In this document: in pieces, positions 45,201-51,200 of the stretch | Position numbering within the stretch: position 1 is the stretch's first letter | How the letters are laid out: the number at the start of each line of letters is the position of its first letter | Assembly (NCBI GenBank): GCA_014338405.1 | Contig: JTDE01000157.1 | Coordinates: 91,765-155,764, forward strand | Direction: 5' to 3' | Length of the DNA: 64,000 bases | Source of the DNA: Paragonimus skrjabini miyazakii | Taxonomy: Eukaryota > Platyhelminthes > Trematoda > Plagiorchiida > Troglotrematidae | Position numbers and translations under genes: made by a program | The notes under the pieces: model-generated | Databases searched by the model: none | Told to the model about the DNA's origin: nothing | Seen by the model: the letters and a program-made list of their open reading frames with translations, nothing else

Positions 45201-48200
45201 GAAACCGCGGTCCAAATCCCGAGAAAAGATTCGGCAATCGTCGCCTGGTCGAATACGGAGTTCAGCAACAAATTCTAGACCGGAAGCAGTAAGTCGATTG
45301 TTTTTTTGTCAAGTCATATCCATCGGATGCAGCATCCGGACTGAACGACCCTCTCCATCCGACAAGATGATACCATTGGTCGAGCTGTTGTTCATTTTGA
45401 CAGAGTAGAGTAAAACTGTAAATCGAAAATTCCAAACGAAAGGACTAGAAGATAAGTAATTAAACGTTTATGGATTCAGGTATCTCAATGATTTTTGATA
45501 CGCTACCACATCGCTTGATGTTTCCTGACAACAATTTAGACTATCACGACGTCCCTAACTTGTCGATTAAGAGAAATCCGAGTATTAAGGGATCGTGGCC
45601 ATCTGGTAGCCTGATCTTGTCGTGATACTCTGGCTGAAAATACCCGATACAGTAAACCTTCAGATAACATTAAATTCCTTAGGAATATTAGCGGTAATAA
45701 AACAGAAACGTTCACATACATCTGATTCTGTGTTTGACTGTTAAAAATTAAACTTGTATAAAATAAAATGTATGATACTAAACAGATAGGAGAGGCCCTC
45801 GACTACAAATGAGAATGACTAAAGTAGGAGTGATGTGGACTGGGAACAGAATCCCAACAGTATCTTATCATGCACATCCCAGACTTTAAATGTTCAGTTA
45901 ACTAACGGTAACGACAAAAATTTGAAGGCGACTTTAGCTTACAAAGTGGTTTCTGATGATCAAACTATCTGAATTGACAATCCGGTGCTGTGGACGTGTG
46001 TATCAAGTCTACGCCTGAAGTCGACGACTGATGGCGCTGCTGTCGCAAAGTTTGGGATGTGTTCTACATTGGACATATTTGGACGCCGGAAGCGAACTAC
46101 CAGCATGTTAAATCCGCTTCTAAGATGCCACAAAATCAATCTGTCATTCCGGAGTTGATGAGTTATTGTAAGCATAATTTCTTCTCGCAAAAGGTTTGTG
46201 ATAAAATTAGATCGCCTCCGATATGTTGATAGGATCCAAATAAGTCGACTTGGAAAGAGTTGTCTTAGTATTTTTGTTGTTTTCAGCCAAATCTCACAAA
46301 CGAAATGGATATACCTTATTAGATGACAGTCTAGGCTGTTTTACTCGGCGAACAACAAAATTTCTATCAAAAACATGATTACCAATGGTGGTTCTGAGGC
46401 AGAACCTCGCAAAATACCATTACTAACTCACCACCAGTCAGAGAATACTCCGTTGGACTTCACACCGAATCCACTACTTTTGGGGTAGTAGATGGGCCAC
46501 AGAAGTGAACGTTGAGCAATACCCTACTTATATGGGTTTCCTACGTAGGACTGAATAAAGAACCCAGTCAAATGCTCTATAACTTCCCAATTTAAGATGT
46601 CTCAGTGTTGATTCAAGTTGTCCCAACGTCGAATAGAGTCGCCGGGCTAGTGCGCATACGAGTAAGCTGAAAAATACAGGGATTGGTTGACTTTTACAAC
46701 GCGGGAGAAAGCGGGCGCGACGGGTGCACAGAGTAAACCAAGTTCGCTTACCTGGACCCAGTTACCTGGGTCATCTTACGTTGATATCGATACATCATAA
46801 ACTGGAAAAACATATAGACAAGTTCAAGAAAATGCTGTTATTCACTCTTCCCAAACAGTTCCAAGATTGTAACTTACGAAGATCCCTTTCGAATTATACA
46901 TAATAGTGCCAAAAGCCTATACTTCGTTGAACTATTACACCTTATTTAACCAGTTCAGGACGTGTCCGAGGTTTTTTGTTGTCACACTGGTCCATCGCAC
47001 TTGGCACTAGCTGATAGATGGAGGCAACGAGGTTCAAACACAGCCATTTTTTACACTCTATCCCTCGAGTGAGATGGACTGTACACAGGTCGCAACAGCG
47101 ACGGCTTTTCGACTTCACGAATTGCGCATAACTTTCTCGCAGCTGAACATTTTGTAAACTGACTAGATGATTTCACGTGGATAGGTCCATTGTCTCAAGT
47201 GGACGACTGACACCCAGAATGGGGATACCCCTAGACTCTGCTTACCACGTCACACTTCATTCGTTAGGTGAAAAATTTATGCCAACCAATCGGGCCTTAC
47301 AAGACATGGTATGCACATATTCATGCTGACTTGCTTACCATCCATAAGAATCTTTTCTCAGGGATCACGGGTATCTTCAATAATATCCTCTGTAGTGTCG
47401 TCTACACTAACATTGAAGATAAAAGATCGATCACTTCTAAGAAACACCATGCAAAGTGGCATGCTGTTTTAAATATTGCGCACCTGTATTTGAACTAGTA
47501 CGAAGAACAGCGTGTCAAAAACCGCCCTCCTTGAAATAAACAAATGATTCAATTTTTGACGGAATGGTGGCAAAGGCGATCCATCTGATTGGTCCTACAC
47601 TGAATCCAAAAACAACTGGAGAAAAATAAAACAATTTAACTCCGACAGAACACTTGTGAACCAGGGTGATTGTTACGTGGATGTACGTTCAGTGAATGCC
47701 GACATACAAATCCTCCAGAACTGGAATACCGAAAAATTGTTAAAAACTAATCAAGGTCACAAGTGAACGTGGTGAACTTAAGGTCATGTGAGTAGATATA
47801 TACTGCAGGTTATTTCGATTATGTTTAAGCTTTTCTTTTGATCCTGATGGACCCAAAATGTCTTTCCTAGGACGTAAACATTCCTGGCTTCCCCGACAGA
47901 AACTACTAATACACTTGTCCAAATGTTATTCTAGTTTATATACGAGTTTATTACAATCTTGATAAACACACTTCTTTGGAATTCTTTTAGGAAGAGAACA
48001 GTCGCAGAGAACGTTTTAAGCAATATCATTAAGAGTGATCGCCGGGCCTAAACTTACAATCGCCACTGGTTGCCTGTAGGTCTACCGAAGCTCAGCTGAG
48101 GTTTTTGAACTTAACAAGCCATAACACATTTGTTGGGACGTGTTACGTCTAATCACTTTTGAACTGAATATCCTGGGGCTAACCCAGTCCGCACGGAAGT

Positions 48201-51200
48201 AATCGGAACATCTGTGGCTCGAATTCCCAAACGTGTGTTTGGCAGTTGGGCCTCATTATCTGTGAGGGTTGTTTAGTTTCCTAAGAATAACTTGTCAAAC
48301 AGTTGATTGACAAGCTTCAGACACGCTTCAGCAACTAGTTCTTCATGAAATTTGTAAACCGTGTTGGTTTGTAATCTACCAGCAGCGCTTTTGTTTTAGT
48401 GTCCTTCTGAGCATTGTGAAAGAGGCGCACAACACACTACACCTACTGCGTGTATCTCTTCAAAGTTGATGTGACCCGGCCTTGGGAACAGAGCAGATCA
48501 CTAAGTTTGTTTCCATCTGCCTCAAATTTGTCGTCACTCATTTTCGAGCGGACTTAAAGTGTCTACTATGTAAGCAAGTTGGTGTACCGTATGTTAAAAT
48601 GCAAGCGAGCGAACTTTACTGAGAATGGCTGTTGCGTAAGCAAACTGAAAGTTGGTTCACAGAAACGAAGTCCAGAATCTTGACGTGGTCTAATGCTACG
48701 GACTTTGCAACACCACGTGCTTCTCTTACAAACCTGAAATGAGATCCTTTACATTCACCACTACCTTCATATTTTACGTAAATGCAGGTTCACGTCAAGA
48801 AAATGTCCGTTAATCTTGGCGAATCTCTCCGATCAAACCATGGTGAACATACCCTCCATTCTGGTGGCCGAGTGAGTTATGTACACTGAAATATTATTAC
48901 TGTTTTTAATATGCACATCAGTATGTGGTTGTTGTCTCTGAACAAGTTGAATCGTGTTAGTGTTGATACGAGTGGTACTGATGGTTCTTTCTGTAGGCGG
49001 TACTCCATGTCCACATTAACCACCCTCTATGGAAGGGAAGAGTGTCTCTTTTTGAGGGAAGGACATTTCGGTATAGTGATTTGAACTCGTTAGAGTCGAT
49101 AAGCTAGGTTTCTGCATCAAAATCGTCAACGTATGCATGTGTTTATGATTACAATCTTTGTCTCGTCAAGTCTGTCCCCAGTTTTCTATTTCGCTAACAG
49201 TGTACATCACTCGTTACTTCTGGTGACGGTGCAATTCAGCGTAAATAACAATACTGTTTACAGGCCGTACTTTGTAGAAAATGCGTTAAACACAACAAAT
49301 TGCTCGTCATTGCACCACTGCATTTATCGTTATGGGGTAGTAGGCTTACAGATTGGCTGAGATACTTTTGGACTGCTAATTTATAACGAAGTAACGTTTA
49401 ATGGAACCTAGAAACCCCTGCCTAACAGAACGACTCCATGATCGCCTTTTGATTCAGGCATATTTCCTCGTTAAGAGTCACAGTATGAGGAGGAAGTTAT
49501 TTTAGGGGATGTCATTCAGCTATTTAATGTTTGTGGAAACCACCTCGTTAGTCACTTCTGTTTTCGAAAGGAAGGGCATTTAGTTCACCATGTTACTACA
49601 ATGCTTGGAATAAAAAATCAAAGTTCTCAGACCCCCGCCCAAAACCCGTGGTATCGTCCGCGTAAGCATATTTTACAGAAGGGTAGTTGTTGAAGAACGT
49701 CGTTTACATATCTGAACGACCATCCCGTGGGTAGTTGTTTGACATTATTCTGGAAAGTGTCCCTACTGGTTTATCGTTATTTCAAGTTTCTATGTCAAGA
49801 ATGGATGAGATTTTATCCTGCTACAGTGGCGTATGGACCGCTGTATAGTCAAGGTGTAAGTAAGCTTGGTTTAGACTGACGAGACTGTAGCCGTAATTTC
49901 TCCTGGAAGACTAGACACAATTCAAATACTAGTGTTTGTTACCCGTCAGGTTCTAAGAGGTTTGCTTTTTTACTACAAATAACTTATACAAATAAAGTTT
50001 CGTATCTTGTCGATAAGTCTCATGGAAGTGAATGTTTGGTTCTGAGGATATCTTCTTGGAAGAATCAATGTGTATAGTGCTGAACGTTTTCAAGAAATTT
50101 TACTATGAGGCTGACAATGTTAACTGTCGTTCATACTTTCTTCCTTTCAATGTGCAATGGTTTCGTTTGGGTAGCAATAATTGTTTTTGGCCAGCTACTG
50201 ACGGAGAACCGCTGTAGATAGCTTTCCGTAAACTGTTGCGTAAATGTCTGCCCAACTTGCCTACTGGATTTACAGACAGATATATGTGGAACACGTAGAT
50301 AACAACACAGTAAAACCTATCAACCTGTAAATCAATCAATACCATTGTTCTGTAAACGTTACAATCAACACTATCGCGTCCATCTCTCTCGGGTTTTTTG
50401 ATGAACCTCTTTGGCCTTGCTAAAATGGGGTTTGGGTAATAAATATTGAGACACATCCAGGAAATTTTCCTTCTCTAATAAAAAGTTCTCCCATAAAATC
50501 TCATTTTCGTTTCCTCCTCAGTACTGAACTACTCCTCCACGTGCGTTACGAAACTTCATAATATCGATCTCCCCTGTTGGCGAACTTTTTCAAACCCTAC
50601 ACTTGGCCATTTGTTTTCTTGTTTAGACAGTTTTGCGCAAACAAGAAAACATTACTAGACAATTAACCCGTGACTACGCACAATCATGTTGCAGCGCTCT
50701 CGTAACTATTCTGTGATATACCATTGCTATCCATTTTCTAACCTGATTTTTGTTCATCTATGTTTTCTGTCCCTGGCGTGCTTCCACTATTCTCATTCGT
50801 TTCTGATGTCTTGTTTTCTTTTTACTTCAACCTTCTGTCCTGCTGCTACTGTTTAGTCCAAATAAAACTGCTAAACCTGTTTCTGACTATATACATATGT
50901 ATCTCGTTTACACAAATCACAGCTCAATCGATCAGGTCATTATTTTGTACGCTCGTTAGTTCGTTCATCCTGAAAGAAAACTTGAAATTCATGTAGAAAA
51001 AACCGTTTTCCTTGATCTTTTAATAAATGGATGGGAAAATCTAGTACTTCTGAACCATAAGCAGAATGGATGTTAGAAAACATATTGTGCGTTCTGTTTA
51101 TACTCATTAATAAGTATTTCCTTAGTTAAGTCACAACTAGGTAAAACCAAAGGGTTATCAGTTTCGCAACGTCTCAATCTTCTCAGAGAGCTTTTGTTAA

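Noticed and set aside
50103..50456. 117-codon minus-strand frame
   Set aside because: No recognisable domain, overlaps a plus-strand frame and low-complexity AT-rich sequence.
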